Source: Lachnospiraceae bacterium UBA1066 (GTDB lineage: Bacteria; Bacillota; Clostridia; Lachnospirales; Lachnospiraceae). From it: a stretch of DNA of 14,853 nucleotides. Position 1 is the first letter of the stretch, and each line of letters starts with the position of its first letter. The position numbers and the translations under genes are program-made. Shown in pieces: positions 1 through 6,509 of the stretch. The notes under the pieces were generated by a model. The model did no database searches. It was not told the DNA's origin and saw only the letters and a list, made by a program, of their open reading frames with translations. The stretch is from the NCBI GenBank assembly GCA_002316215.1, contig DCDB01000103.1, forward strand, positions 1 to 14,853, read 5' to 3'.

Positions 1-163
1 CAGGACCCAAGCGGCCGTCCGGGGAAGGGAAAAAGATTTCTTCCTCCCCGAAGTCTGCACTTCCGTAGTGCAGAAGACCGTCAGAGAGAATCTTTCCGTA
101 TTCCCGGGCACGGCCGTCTGAAAGATTACCGTTATTAAAGAAGATACCGTAGATGCCGCTCAT
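1..163 (-). CDS. N-terminal fragment of an asparagine-synthase-like (class II amidotransferase fold) protein
   Basis: The reading frame opens with an ATG directly abutting the ktrA stop codon (TAA-ATG) and stays open for 54 codons to the window edge, so the gene is cut off here. The first residues, MSGIYGIFFNNG, resemble the MCGIxGI start of class II glutamine amidotransferase domains (asparagine synthase, GlmS, PurF), where Cys2 is the N-terminal nucleophile. Here position 2 is Ser, as in degenerate asparagine-synthase-related proteins such as lasso-peptide cyclases, which begin MSGI. No clear Shine-Dalgarno sequence precedes the start, so translation is probably coupled to ktrA. The existence of a gene is fairly secure from the coupling and the coding-like sequence. 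The family is an inference from about 12 residues, and the catalytic domain lies outside the window. Confidence 0.5.
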   Translation of the reverse strand, partial: MSGIYGIFFNNGNLSDGRAREYGKILSDGLLHYGSADFGEEEIFFPSPDGRLGP

Positions 164-814
164 TTATCTTTCATCAAGAAGCTTTTTGGTGTCCTTGTTG
201 CTTCCGGCGATAATTAGATGCTCGGAGCTTGTAAAAACGTGGTCGGCACGCGTCATGGGCCTGATATCGCGTCCGTTCTTTATGCCGATGATGTTGATGC
301 TGTAATTTGTGCGGACGTTGACATCTGAGACGGTCTTTCCAATCCAGGAGGCAGGCGGAGCAGCTTCGAAAATGCCGTATTCCGGCGTTAGCTCAATGTA
401 TTCAAAGGCCCCCTTCATCGAGAAGCGGACGGCGGTACGTTTAGCCATATCTTTTTCGGGATTGATGACTTCATCCGCGCCGATGGCTTTAAGAAACTTC
501 GTCTGGCTGGCAAGTTCCGCGCGCGATACGATGTATTTTGCGTTAAGTTCCCGAAGGTTGGAAGTGATTTCAAGAGAGCCCTGAAAGTCGTCGCAGATGC
601 AGACGAAGCAGATGTCGTAGTTGTCGACCCCGACGCTCTTTAAAATTTCGATATCCTGGCAGTCGCCGATCTGAGAGCCTGTAACAAGCGGAGCCATGCG
701 ATTTACACGATCCTCATTGCGGTCGATGACCATAACCTCATTTCCCATAGAAGTAAGGTTCTCGGCAAGACACTGACCAAAGGCACCAAGCCCGATGACA
801 AGAAATGATCTCAT
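164..814 (-). CDS. ktrA: Ktr potassium uptake system, cytoplasmic gating subunit KtrA
   Basis: This 216-residue protein is the regulatory ring subunit of a Ktr K+ transporter. It sits on the cytoplasmic face and gates the KtrB channel in response to nucleotides. The N-terminal RCK/TrkA-N Rossmann domain shows GxGxxG at residues 8-13 (GLGAFG), an acidic Asp31 at the end of the second strand for ribose binding, and a GD motif at 50-51. A TrkA-C/RCK-C domain covers roughly 133-216; in this family that domain can bind c-di-AMP. Length and single-RCK layout match KtrA rather than the duplicated E. coli TrkA. The start has AAGGAG five bases upstream. It lies 75 bp downstream of ktrB in the same direction, so the pair is probably co-transcribed and the partial gene after it follows on. 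Confidence 0.93.
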   Translation of the reverse strand: MRSFLVIGLGAFGQCLAENLTSMGNEVMVIDRNEDRVNRMAPLVTGSQIGDCQDIEILKSVGVDNYDICFVCICDDFQGSLEITSNLRELNAKYIVSRAELASQTKFLKAIGADEVINPEKDMAKRTAVRFSMKGAFEYIELTPEYGIFEAAPPASWIGKTVSDVNVRTNYSINIIGIKNGRDIRPMTRADHVFTSSEHLIIAGSNKDTKKLLDER

Positions 815-889
815 TTTTTCTCCTTGTAAGATAAGTGTATTATATATTCCGGCAGCAGGCCGGTGTTATAACTTTTATGACGTTTTAAT

Positions 890-2212
890 TTAGAGGATAA
901 TTTTCTCAGTCGGGAACTTCATATGGGAAGTTGTATCGCGGTGAGGCATGACAGCGATGGCGACGGAAAGGCTGCCGACGCGTCCTAAGTACATCAGGCA
1001 AATGATGACCAGCTTTGAAAGGACATTCAGGCTGCGCGTGATACCCATCGTAAGGCCGACGGTGCCGATAGCGGAAAAGACTTCGTAAAATGAATCACGG
1101 ATCGAAAAGCCCTGTAAACAGACAATCATGCTGCCCGTAATCGCAAGGATAAGGTAGAGCGTAACATTAAGACTGGCTGTTTCGGAGGATTCATCGTCAA
1201 TCGTGCGTTTAAATGTGCTGACGCCTTTTCTGTTCAGAATCTTGGCACGCACACCGAAAAAAAGTACCGCGACATTGGTGACCTTGACGCCGCCGCCGGT
1301 TGATCCGGGACCTGCACCGACAAACATGAGGATGATTGTCAGAAGCGCTCCGGCACTGCTCATAGCGGCCTGATCGCAGGAATTGTAGCCCGCTGTTCTT
1401 GCCGTAACGGACTGGAAGAAAGCGGAAAGAAGCCTCGTTCCGGTATCCATCCCCTTAAAAGCCGCGTCACGTTCGGTTATAAGAAAAAGACCTGCTCCGC
1501 CGAAGACAAGGATAAAGGTACCGACGAGCATGATTTTCGTATGAAGCGAATATTTTGAAAAATGCAATTTCTTCTGGCCGATGTCGTTCCACAGGAAAAA
1601 TCCCAGGCCGCCGAGAATAATAAGCGAACCGATAGTGATAATGACAACAGGATTCGACTGGTAAGGAACCAGCGAGCAGTATGGACTGATGGTTCCTAAA
1701 AGATCAAAGCCGGCGTTGCAGAAGGAGGAAATCGCATGAAAGATTCCGCACCAGATGCCCATGGCCAGACCGAAACGGGGAACAAACTGCGTCGACAAAA
1801 TGATGGCGCCGGAGCCTTCAATCACTGCGACGGCCATAAGGACATGCTTCGTCATACGGACAATGCCGCTGACGTAAGGGCTGCCGATAGAGTCGCGCAT
1901 ATAAAGACGCTGACGCAGACCGATCCTCCTGCGCATGAGCATAGAAAAAAGGATACCGACCATCATGAAGCCCAGTCCGCCGATCTGTATGAGAAGAATG
2001 ATGACAATCTGCCCGAAAAGCGTAAAAGAAGTGGCTGTGTCCGTGGCAACAAGACCCGTAACACAGGTCGCCGATGTGGCGGTAAGGAGGGCATCCAGAA
2101 AACTTAAACCTACATGATTAGCAACAGGAAGCCACAGAAGAAAGGCTCCTGTCAAAATGATTAACGCAAACCCTATAGCCAGATACTGTAGGGAATTTAA
2201 GCGCAGCTTCAT
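890..2212 (-). CDS. ktrB: Ktr/Trk potassium transporter, membrane channel subunit KtrB
   Basis: This is the K+-translocating membrane subunit of the Ktr system. The four pore-loop filter segments of the TrkH/KtrB superfamily are visible in order: TCVTG (about residues 49-53), CNAGFD, TAGYN and GTVGLTMG. Hydrophobic helices lie between them. I start the protein at the ATG at 2212-2210 (MKLRLNSLQY, 440 residues), because GAGGTG lies six bases upstream and a good promoter at 2269-2297 would start the mRNA near 2262. A longer open frame back to 2278 would begin upstream of that transcript start and lacks a ribosome site. The next gene is its partner ktrA. The untranslated leader carries an 8 bp inverted repeat. 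Confidence 0.93.
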   Translation of the reverse strand: MKLRLNSLQYLAIGFALIILTGAFLLWLPVANHVGLSFLDALLTATSATCVTGLVATDTATSFTLFGQIVIILLIQIGGLGFMMVGILFSMLMRRRIGLRQRLYMRDSIGSPYVSGIVRMTKHVLMAVAVIEGSGAIILSTQFVPRFGLAMGIWCGIFHAISSFCNAGFDLLGTISPYCSLVPYQSNPVVIITIGSLIILGGLGFFLWNDIGQKKLHFSKYSLHTKIMLVGTFILVFGGAGLFLITERDAAFKGMDTGTRLLSAFFQSVTARTAGYNSCDQAAMSSAGALLTIILMFVGAGPGSTGGGVKVTNVAVLFFGVRAKILNRKGVSTFKRTIDDESSETASLNVTLYLILAITGSMIVCLQGFSIRDSFYEVFSAIGTVGLTMGITRSLNVLSKLVIICLMYLGRVGSLSVAIAVMPHRDTTSHMKFPTEKIIL

Positions 2213-2235
2213 TTTTTTCACCTCAAAAAGAACAG

Positions 2236-2259
2236 ATGCAGACTTATTATTGTCTGCAT
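2236..2259 (-). promoter_or_regulatory. Inverted repeat at the 5' end of the ktrB transcript
   Basis: ATGCAGAC and GTCTGCAT are perfect 8 bp arms separated by eight A/T bases. The repeat lies between the predicted transcription start (near 2262) and the ktrB ribosome site (2219-2224). It could be a 5' stabilising hairpin or a repressor operator; the sequence does not decide. It lacks the size and layout of a ydaO c-di-AMP riboswitch. Confidence 0.6.
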
Positions 2260-2268
2260 TCGGGTTAT

Positions 2269-2297
2269 ATGATAACATGAAGTCGGTGATTTGGCAA
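2269..2297 (-). promoter_or_regulatory. Sigma-A-type promoter of ktrB
   Basis: On the minus strand, TTGCCA (2297-2292) and TATCAT (2274-2269) are separated by 17 bases. A TGn extended -10 element sits directly upstream of the -10. Each hexamer matches five of six consensus bases. The predicted start point is near 2262, giving a leader of about 50 nt before ktrB. Confidence 0.7.
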
Positions 2298-2484
2298 TCG
2301 AAACAGACTAAATGGAGTAATTTCGTTGAAACAGACAGAATAGCGAAAGCTCTTTGAAGCAGTTTAACGGCGGAAGTCCTGCAAGCAGTACGATACAGTT
2401 TGGATGCTTCGAACCGGCCTGCGGGATACGGGAAGCGAAAGAGTCATCCCAGCCATTATGCGCAAGGATAAAGAAGGAGGCCGC

Positions 2485-3390
2485 ATGGCAGCAAGAATTC
2501 TGGAGTATACGGCGTGCGGCGCGGACAGCGGGCGTCTCGTGCGTGACATTATTAAAAAAGAATTCGGTCTTGTCAGCCACGATATAAGCAGGGCGAAATA
2601 CCGTACGGAAAATGGCGTTACGGTCAATGGCGAAAGCGTGCGGGTGAATTTTGCGGTGAAACCGGGAGACTGCCTGAAAGTAGCGCTCTCGGATGAGATG
2701 AGCGGAAAAATCGTTCCCTCTGATGGCCCGTTGAATGTATTGTATGAAGATGAAGATCTGATCGTGCTGGATAAACCGGCGGGAATCGTCGTCCATCCGT
2801 CGCACGGGCATTATGCGGATTCACTGGCAAACCGCCTTGCAGGGTACTATCTGAAAAATGGCGAGGAACATGAGGTGCGTACGGTCGGAAGGCTTGACAG
2901 GGATACCTCAGGAGCGGTCATTTTCGGAAAGAACAGGACCGCTGTTTCTAAGCTGATGGATCAGGCAGCCGACGGACGCAGGGAGAAAATCTATCTTGCC
3001 CTGGCTTCCGGCCATTTCGCGGAAAATGAAGGAAAAGTCGAGGCGCCGATCGAGCGGGAATTTTCCGGAAGCATAAAGCGTGTAGCTGCCGAAGGCGGCG
3101 ACGCGGCGCTTACATATTACAGGGTATTGCGCCAATACGAAGGTTATGCCTTACTGGAAGTCAGGATCGCAACAGGCCGCACGCATCAGATCCGTGTTCA
3201 CATGAGCTGCATCGGGCATCCTCTTTTGGGCGACAGTCTTTACGGCGAAGGTACTGTTCCTGGTCTTGCGCGCACGGCTCTGCATTCTTACCGGACGGAA
3301 TTCTTCCAGCCTTTTTCCGGTAAAAAAATAACCGTTCAGGCGGAATTACCTCCTGACATGAGGGCATTTGTGGTAGAATATCCAGTATAA
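2485..3390 (+). CDS. RluA/RluD-family 23S rRNA pseudouridine synthase
   Basis: This 301-residue cytoplasmic enzyme isomerises specific uridines in structured RNA to pseudouridine. An N-terminal S4-like RNA-binding domain (about residues 10-75, containing VTVNGESVRVNFAVKPGD) is followed by the catalytic domain. That domain has the entry segment VLYEDEDLIVLDKPAGIVVHP and motif GRLDRDTSG at 135-143, with the catalytic Asp at 138. The usual His before RLD is Gly here. A further conserved block is RTHQIRVHM. The start was set at the ATG at 2485 because AAGGAGG ends four bases before it. The open frame extends 27 codons upstream, but neither upstream ATG has a ribosome site. Which uridine it modifies (RluD, RluC or a paralogue) cannot be told. 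Confidence 0.92.
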   Translation: MAARILEYTACGADSGRLVRDIIKKEFGLVSHDISRAKYRTENGVTVNGESVRVNFAVKPGDCLKVALSDEMSGKIVPSDGPLNVLYEDEDLIVLDKPAGIVVHPSHGHYADSLANRLAGYYLKNGEEHEVRTVGRLDRDTSGAVIFGKNRTAVSKLMDQAADGRREKIYLALASGHFAENEGKVEAPIEREFSGSIKRVAAEGGDAALTYYRVLRQYEGYALLEVRIATGRTHQIRVHMSCIGHPLLGDSLYGEGTVPGLARTALHSYRTEFFQPFSGKKITVQAELPPDMRAFVVEYPV

Positions 3391-3401
3391 GTATCCGCGC
3401 A

Positions 3402-3600
3402 GAACAGCCGGCACAGAGGAATCGGGATTAATATCCGGCACAGAACAGCCGGTACAGAGGAATCGGGATCAATACGGTACAGAACAGCCGGTACAGAGGA
3501 ATCGGGATCAATACGGCACAGAACAGCCGGTACAGAGTAATCGGCATCAATACGGTACAGAACAGCCGGCACAAAGCAATCGGCATCAATATCCGGCATA
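3402..3600. repeat. Five-copy 39-41 bp intergenic tandem repeat
   Basis: Units begin with GAACAGCCGG at 3402, 3443, 3482, 3521 and 3560, with lengths 41, 39, 39, 39 and 41 bp. The two outer units carry an extra two bases (TATCCGGCA in place of TACGGYACA), and copies differ at a few positions. Because most units are 13 codons long, a minus-strand frame reads as a 13-residue repeat (VPAVLYRIDPDSS). That frame has no ribosome site, and I regard it as a by-product. The repeat fills the gap between the pseudouridine synthase and the PrsW-like gene, with no spacers as in CRISPR. Confidence 0.9.
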
Positions 3601-3729
3601 AAACATCCCGTGCGGAATGTTTCGGACAGGATATCTTATGTGGAGCAGTTATAAAGAATGTCGCGCCTGCGTCAGGTAAAATGGATGCAGAAAGAAGTTA
3701 TGCGAATCGCCGTGCGAAGGAGGCCCAGC

Positions 3730-4452
3730 ATGTTTTTTATACTTCCGTCTTTTACAATTCTTCTTATTTATGTTCTTGCTGCCGTCCTGCCGGCGGTTTA
3801 CCTTATGCGTTACATCTATAACATGGACACCTATGAAAAAGAGCCGGCGGATCTTCTGATTTCGCTCGTCTTTATGGGTGTCCTGGCCGCACTTGCTTCC
3901 ATTGTCCTTGAGATGGCCGGGCAGTTCCTGCTCAGCCTGACAAAAATCAGCAGTTCAAGTCCGGTCTACACGATCATAACGGCCTTCCTGGTGGTGGCTG
4001 TCGTTGAGGAAGGTATGAAATTTCTGTTCCTCTATCTGCGGAGCTGGAGGGATCCTAATTTTAATTACCGCTTTGACGGTATTGTTTATTCCGCCTTCGT
4101 ATCTCTCGGTTTCGCAGCCTTTGAAAACATTAAGTATGTTTTCGGCTACGGCCTTTCTGTGGCATTTCCGCGGGCAATCCTTGCTATTCCCGGGCACCTC
4201 GGTTTTGCCGTCGTCTTCGGTTTCTTCTACGGACGCGCCAAGCTTGCCGAAGATATGGGACGCCCCGGAAAAAAGGCGGCGAACCTGATCGCCGGCTATC
4301 TTGCGGCTGTCTGTCTTCATGGTTTTTATGATTCCTGCGCCATGATCGGAAATGTGCTTTCGACAGTTCTTTTTGTGGCATTCGTCATTTTTATGTATTT
4401 CTTTGTATTCCGTCTGGTCCGGAAAGAAGCCGGGACGGATGCCCCGATATAA
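3730..4452 (+). CDS. PrsW-family glutamic-type intramembrane protease
   Basis: This is a polytopic membrane protein of 240 residues. It has the hallmark motifs of PrsW (site-1 anti-sigma factor protease in Bacillus) and its relatives: E93-E94-x-x-K97 in a membrane segment (VVEEGMKFLFLY), FEN at 131-133, GH at 155-156 (PGHLGFAVVFGFFYGRA), and HGFYD at 197-201. Family members cleave anti-sigma factors such as RsiW inside or next to the membrane. No sigma/anti-sigma pair is visible here, so the substrate is unknown. The start was placed at ATG 3730 because AAGGAGG lies exactly six bases upstream. An open frame from 3658 exists but lacks a ribosome site and adds a basic 24-residue extension. Confidence 0.88.
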   Translation: MFFILPSFTILLIYVLAAVLPAVYLMRYIYNMDTYEKEPADLLISLVFMGVLAALASIVLEMAGQFLLSLTKISSSSPVYTIITAFLVVAVVEEGMKFLFLYLRSWRDPNFNYRFDGIVYSAFVSLGFAAFENIKYVFGYGLSVAFPRAILAIPGHLGFAVVFGFFYGRAKLAEDMGRPGKKAANLIAGYLAAVCLHGFYDSCAMIGNVLSTVLFVAFVIFMYFFVFRLVRKEAGTDAPI

Positions 4453-4470
4453 AGGTAATTCACTTCGCTA

Positions 4471-4499
4471 TTGTAATTCTCCCCAAGAGTGGCTAAAAT
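4471..4499 (+). promoter_or_regulatory. Probable promoter of the uracil permease gene
   Basis: TTGTAA (4471-4476) and TAAAAT (4494-4499) are spaced by 17 bases and predict a start near 4506, about 30 nt before the GTG start codon. The short leader leaves no room for a PyrR-type attenuator or a purine riboswitch. Confidence 0.6.
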
Positions 4500-4534
4500 A
4501 CGGAAAGAGTAAAATTTTTTAGGAGGAGATTATT

Positions 4535-5944
4535 GTGAGTGAAGGAAATGAGGTAATCGGTTATCTGCCGGACGAAAAGCCGACGCCCGGCAAACTGTTT
4601 TTTTATGCGCTTCAGCAGGTCATCGTCATGTTCCCCGCAACTATTGCGGTGGCGCTGATCACAGGCTTCCAGGTATCCACGACGATTTTTGCCAGCGGCC
4701 TGGCGACACTTTGCTTTATCATGATATCAGGAAAGAAAATACCTCTCTATTACGGTTCATCATTTGCTTATCTTACGGCGATTTCAAGTATGGTGGCTTC
4801 TCAGGGGACGGCAGCACAGATTGCAGCCTTCCAGTCAACAGGCATCCTGCCGACGCAGCTGATCCAGTATGCACAGTTCGGAATTATCATGTCAGGCTTC
4901 GTTTCCGTGGCAGCAGGCCTTTTGGTGCGCTTCAGCGGTCGTGAGGCAGTCGAGACGCTGCTTCCGCCGACAATCACGGGTTCGATTTCAATGATCATCG
5001 GCCTTACGCTTGCGGGTAATGCCTTAACGGATGCGGCTCCTTCCACGGCTCAGGGCGCGGCCGGCATTACGACAACGAGCTGGGTCTGGGTTGTTTCTCT
5101 TATTACGCTGCTTTCGACAATTCTCTATTCTAAATATCTGAAGGGCTTTCTTGGGCAGCTTCCGCTTCTTTTAGGCGCGCTGACCGGCTGTGCAGCAGCG
5201 GCTGTCATTTATCTTTCCGGGCTCGGCAATCTCTTTCGTACGATGCCGGAAGCGGCACTTTCAAGCTCTCTTTGGTCAATCGGATGGTTTGCGGTTCCCG
5301 CCTTTTCTTTCCCGATTCCGAATGCAGCGGCTGTGCTTGCGATCATGCCGATTGCTATTGCAACAATTCCGGAATCTACCGCGCATATTTACCAGATTGA
5401 CATTTACGTCAATGATCTTGCCGAGAAAAAAGGTTCCAAGAAGAAGTACGATCTGGCGTCTCTTTTGGACAGAAATCTTATCGGCGACGGAATCTGCGAT
5501 ATGATTTCCGGTGTCGTGGGCGGGCCTGCAGGAACAAACTACGGCGAGAATATCAGTACCATGGCGATTACGAAGGTCTTCTCAATTCCGGTACTTGTCG
5601 CAGCTTCTGTTATTGCAATGGTCATTTCTTTCTTCACACCGCTTATCCGTCTGATCTACGGCATTCCGACGGCGGTGATCGGCGGTCTCGAAATGTATCT
5701 GTTCGGTGCTATCGCTGCACAGGGTATTGCCATCATGATTGAAAAGAAAGTGGATATGTTCAGCTCGAAGAATATCGCGGTCATCGCAACGATCATGGTG
5801 ATCGGTATCGGCGGTCAGTATTCCTTCGGCGGCAATATTCCGTTCTTCGGCATCAATGTTCCGTGTATCGCCGGAGCCGCCATCTTCGGAATCCTGCTGA
5901 ACCTTATCCTCAACATCGGCGACAGGAAGAAGAAAGCGGCCTGA
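4535..5944 (+). CDS. uraA: UraA-like uracil:proton symporter (NCS2 family)
   Basis: This 469-residue multi-spanning membrane protein imports nucleobases, most likely uracil. The NCS2 family fold is supported by continuous hydrophobic segments and by two conserved Glu-bearing stretches. PESTAHI places Glu280, equivalent to UraA Glu241. GTNYGENISTMAITKVFS places Glu338, equivalent to UraA Glu290; it matches the UraA-type GENIxxMAIT signature more closely than the xanthine-permease NxGxxxxT form. Translation starts at GTG 4535 with AGGAGGAG six bases upstream. It has its own likely promoter and stands apart from pyrimidine biosynthesis genes. Substrate assignment to uracil rather than xanthine is from motif resemblance only. 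Confidence 0.88.
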   Translation: MSEGNEVIGYLPDEKPTPGKLFFYALQQVIVMFPATIAVALITGFQVSTTIFASGLATLCFIMISGKKIPLYYGSSFAYLTAISSMVASQGTAAQIAAFQSTGILPTQLIQYAQFGIIMSGFVSVAAGLLVRFSGREAVETLLPPTITGSISMIIGLTLAGNALTDAAPSTAQGAAGITTTSWVWVVSLITLLSTILYSKYLKGFLGQLPLLLGALTGCAAAAVIYLSGLGNLFRTMPEAALSSSLWSIGWFAVPAFSFPIPNAAAVLAIMPIAIATIPESTAHIYQIDIYVNDLAEKKGSKKKYDLASLLDRNLIGDGICDMISGVVGGPAGTNYGENISTMAITKVFSIPVLVAASVIAMVISFFTPLIRLIYGIPTAVIGGLEMYLFGAIAAQGIAIMIEKKVDMFSSKNIAVIATIMVIGIGGQYSFGGNIPFFGINVPCIAGAAIFGILLNLILNIGDRKKKAA

Positions 5945-5972
5945 ATGTAATTACGGTATTTCTTTCAACTTT

Positions 5973-6231
5973 TCGCCTTCTCCGAACGCAGCCACAGGTG
6001 TTTGTTTTCCATTCGCCTTCCCAGAACGCAGCCACAGGTATTTGTTTTCCATTCGCCTTCCCAGAACGCAGCCACAGGTATTTCATAGCAATATTTTCTG
6101 AATATGTTTTTGCGCGAAGCGCTGAAGAAAATATGCTATGAAATACCTGTGGCGGAAACTCTGAAGCAAATATGCTATGCGGTACCTGTGGCGGAGACCC
6201 TGAAGAAAATAGGCTATGCAATACCTGCGGC
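5973..6231. repeat. Palindromic repeat array: three direct units facing three inverted units
   Basis: The left half has units at 5973, 6013 and 6053 with an exact 40 bp period, each carrying GCCACAGGTRTTT. The right half has units at 6122, 6161 and 6200 with a 39 bp period, carrying the reverse complement of that core (AAATACCTGTGGC and variants). At the centre, 6071-6090 pairs perfectly with 6134-6153 (20 bp). It continues past one bulged A for eight more base pairs to a 26 nt loop at 6100-6125. The whole region could fold as one giant hairpin or cruciform. Open frames through it read as repeats on both strands without ribosome sites, so I do not call a gene. It may act as a transcription barrier after uraA. 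Confidence 0.88.
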
Positions 6232-6246
6232 AATTTTCGATTTTTA

Positions 6247-6275
6247 TTGACATCGGCGTTATGAAGTGTTAAGGT
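6247..6275 (+). promoter_or_regulatory. Promoter of the DAHP synthase leader transcript
   Basis: A consensus TTGACA (6247-6252) is followed after 17 bases by TAAGGT (6270-6275), which is preceded by a TGn extended -10 element. The weak -10 is offset by the perfect -35 and the TG. The predicted start near 6282 places the leader ORF about 25 nt into the RNA. Confidence 0.65.
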
Positions 6276-6305
6276 CAGTACAATAAATTTCAGGAAATGG
6301 AAATC

Positions 6306-6407
6306 ATGCAGAACATAAAGTCAGCATCCAAAAACTATTTTTTCGCCTTTACGGGCTTTGCCTTTTACGGCAGGGTAGTTTTCGGGTTGACTAAAAAGGC
6401 GGCATAG
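6306..6407 (+). CDS. Phe/Tyr-rich leader peptide of the DAHP synthase attenuator
   Basis: This is an ORF of 33 codons, ATG 6306 to TAG 6407. Residues 11-21 read YFFAFTGFAFY: seven of eleven are aromatic. In total there are six Phe (codons 12, 13, 15, 18, 20, 26) and two Tyr (11, 21). AGGAA at 6292-6296 is a plausible ribosome site nine bases upstream. An in-frame ATG at 6297 is too close to it. The ORF lies between a promoter and an intrinsic terminator, upstream of the first enzyme of aromatic biosynthesis. That is the arrangement of pheA/pheST-type leader peptides, where ribosome stalling at scarce aminoacyl-tRNA controls termination. The peptide itself need not have a function. Confidence 0.82.
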   Translation: MQNIKSASKNYFFAFTGFAFYGRVVFGLTKKAA

Positions 6408-6454
6408 CGGTTTTCATTTTCCGTGACGATGTTCATTTTCCCGCAGTCAATCCG
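6319..6454 (+). promoter_or_regulatory. Mutually exclusive RNA pairings of the aromatic attenuator
   Basis: Segment 2 (6383-6392, CGGGTTGACT) can pair over ten positions, one G-U, with segment 3 (6445-6454, AGTCAATCCG). Segment 3 covers the end of the 5' arm and the loop of the terminator, so this is an antiterminator. Segment 2 can also pair with segment 1 (6319-6329, AGTCA-GC-ATCC) over nine positions with a two-base bulge. Segments 1 and 3 are therefore near-copies that compete for 2. The aromatic codons (6336-6368) lie between 1 and 2. A ribosome stalled there masks 1, frees 2 and permits 2:3, giving read-through. A ribosome reaching the stop codon masks 2 and allows termination. Confidence 0.68.
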
Positions 6455-6470
6455 GCTGCGGGATTTTTTT
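6440..6470 (+). terminator. Intrinsic terminator of the DAHP synthase leader (attenuator)
   Basis: CCCGCAG (6440-6446) and CTGCGGG (6456-6462) form a 7 bp GC-rich stem with a nine-base loop, followed by A and seven T (6464-6470). It lies 32 bases after the leader stop codon and 40 bases before the DAHP synthase start, on the coding strand. It must be passed for the gene to be expressed. Confidence 0.88.
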
Positions 6471-6509
6471 ATGAATAAAATTTTAAAACGGAAAGAGAGG
6501 AGATTTATT

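Noticed and set aside
3336..3599. Minus-strand 87-codon open frame with a 13-residue repeat (VPAVLYRIDPDSS) that might be a repeat protein
   Set aside because: It is generated by a 39 bp tandem repeat whose length is a multiple of three, extends into the pseudouridine synthase gene on the other strand, and has no ribosome site.
3402..3600. Possible CRISPR array
   Set aside because: Units are contiguous and similar along their whole length, with no unique spacers and no cas genes nearby.
5910..6233. Minus-strand 107-codon open frame across the palindromic array
   Set aside because: The frame is repeat-derived, overlaps the end of uraA and has no ribosome site; the underlying DNA structure explains it.
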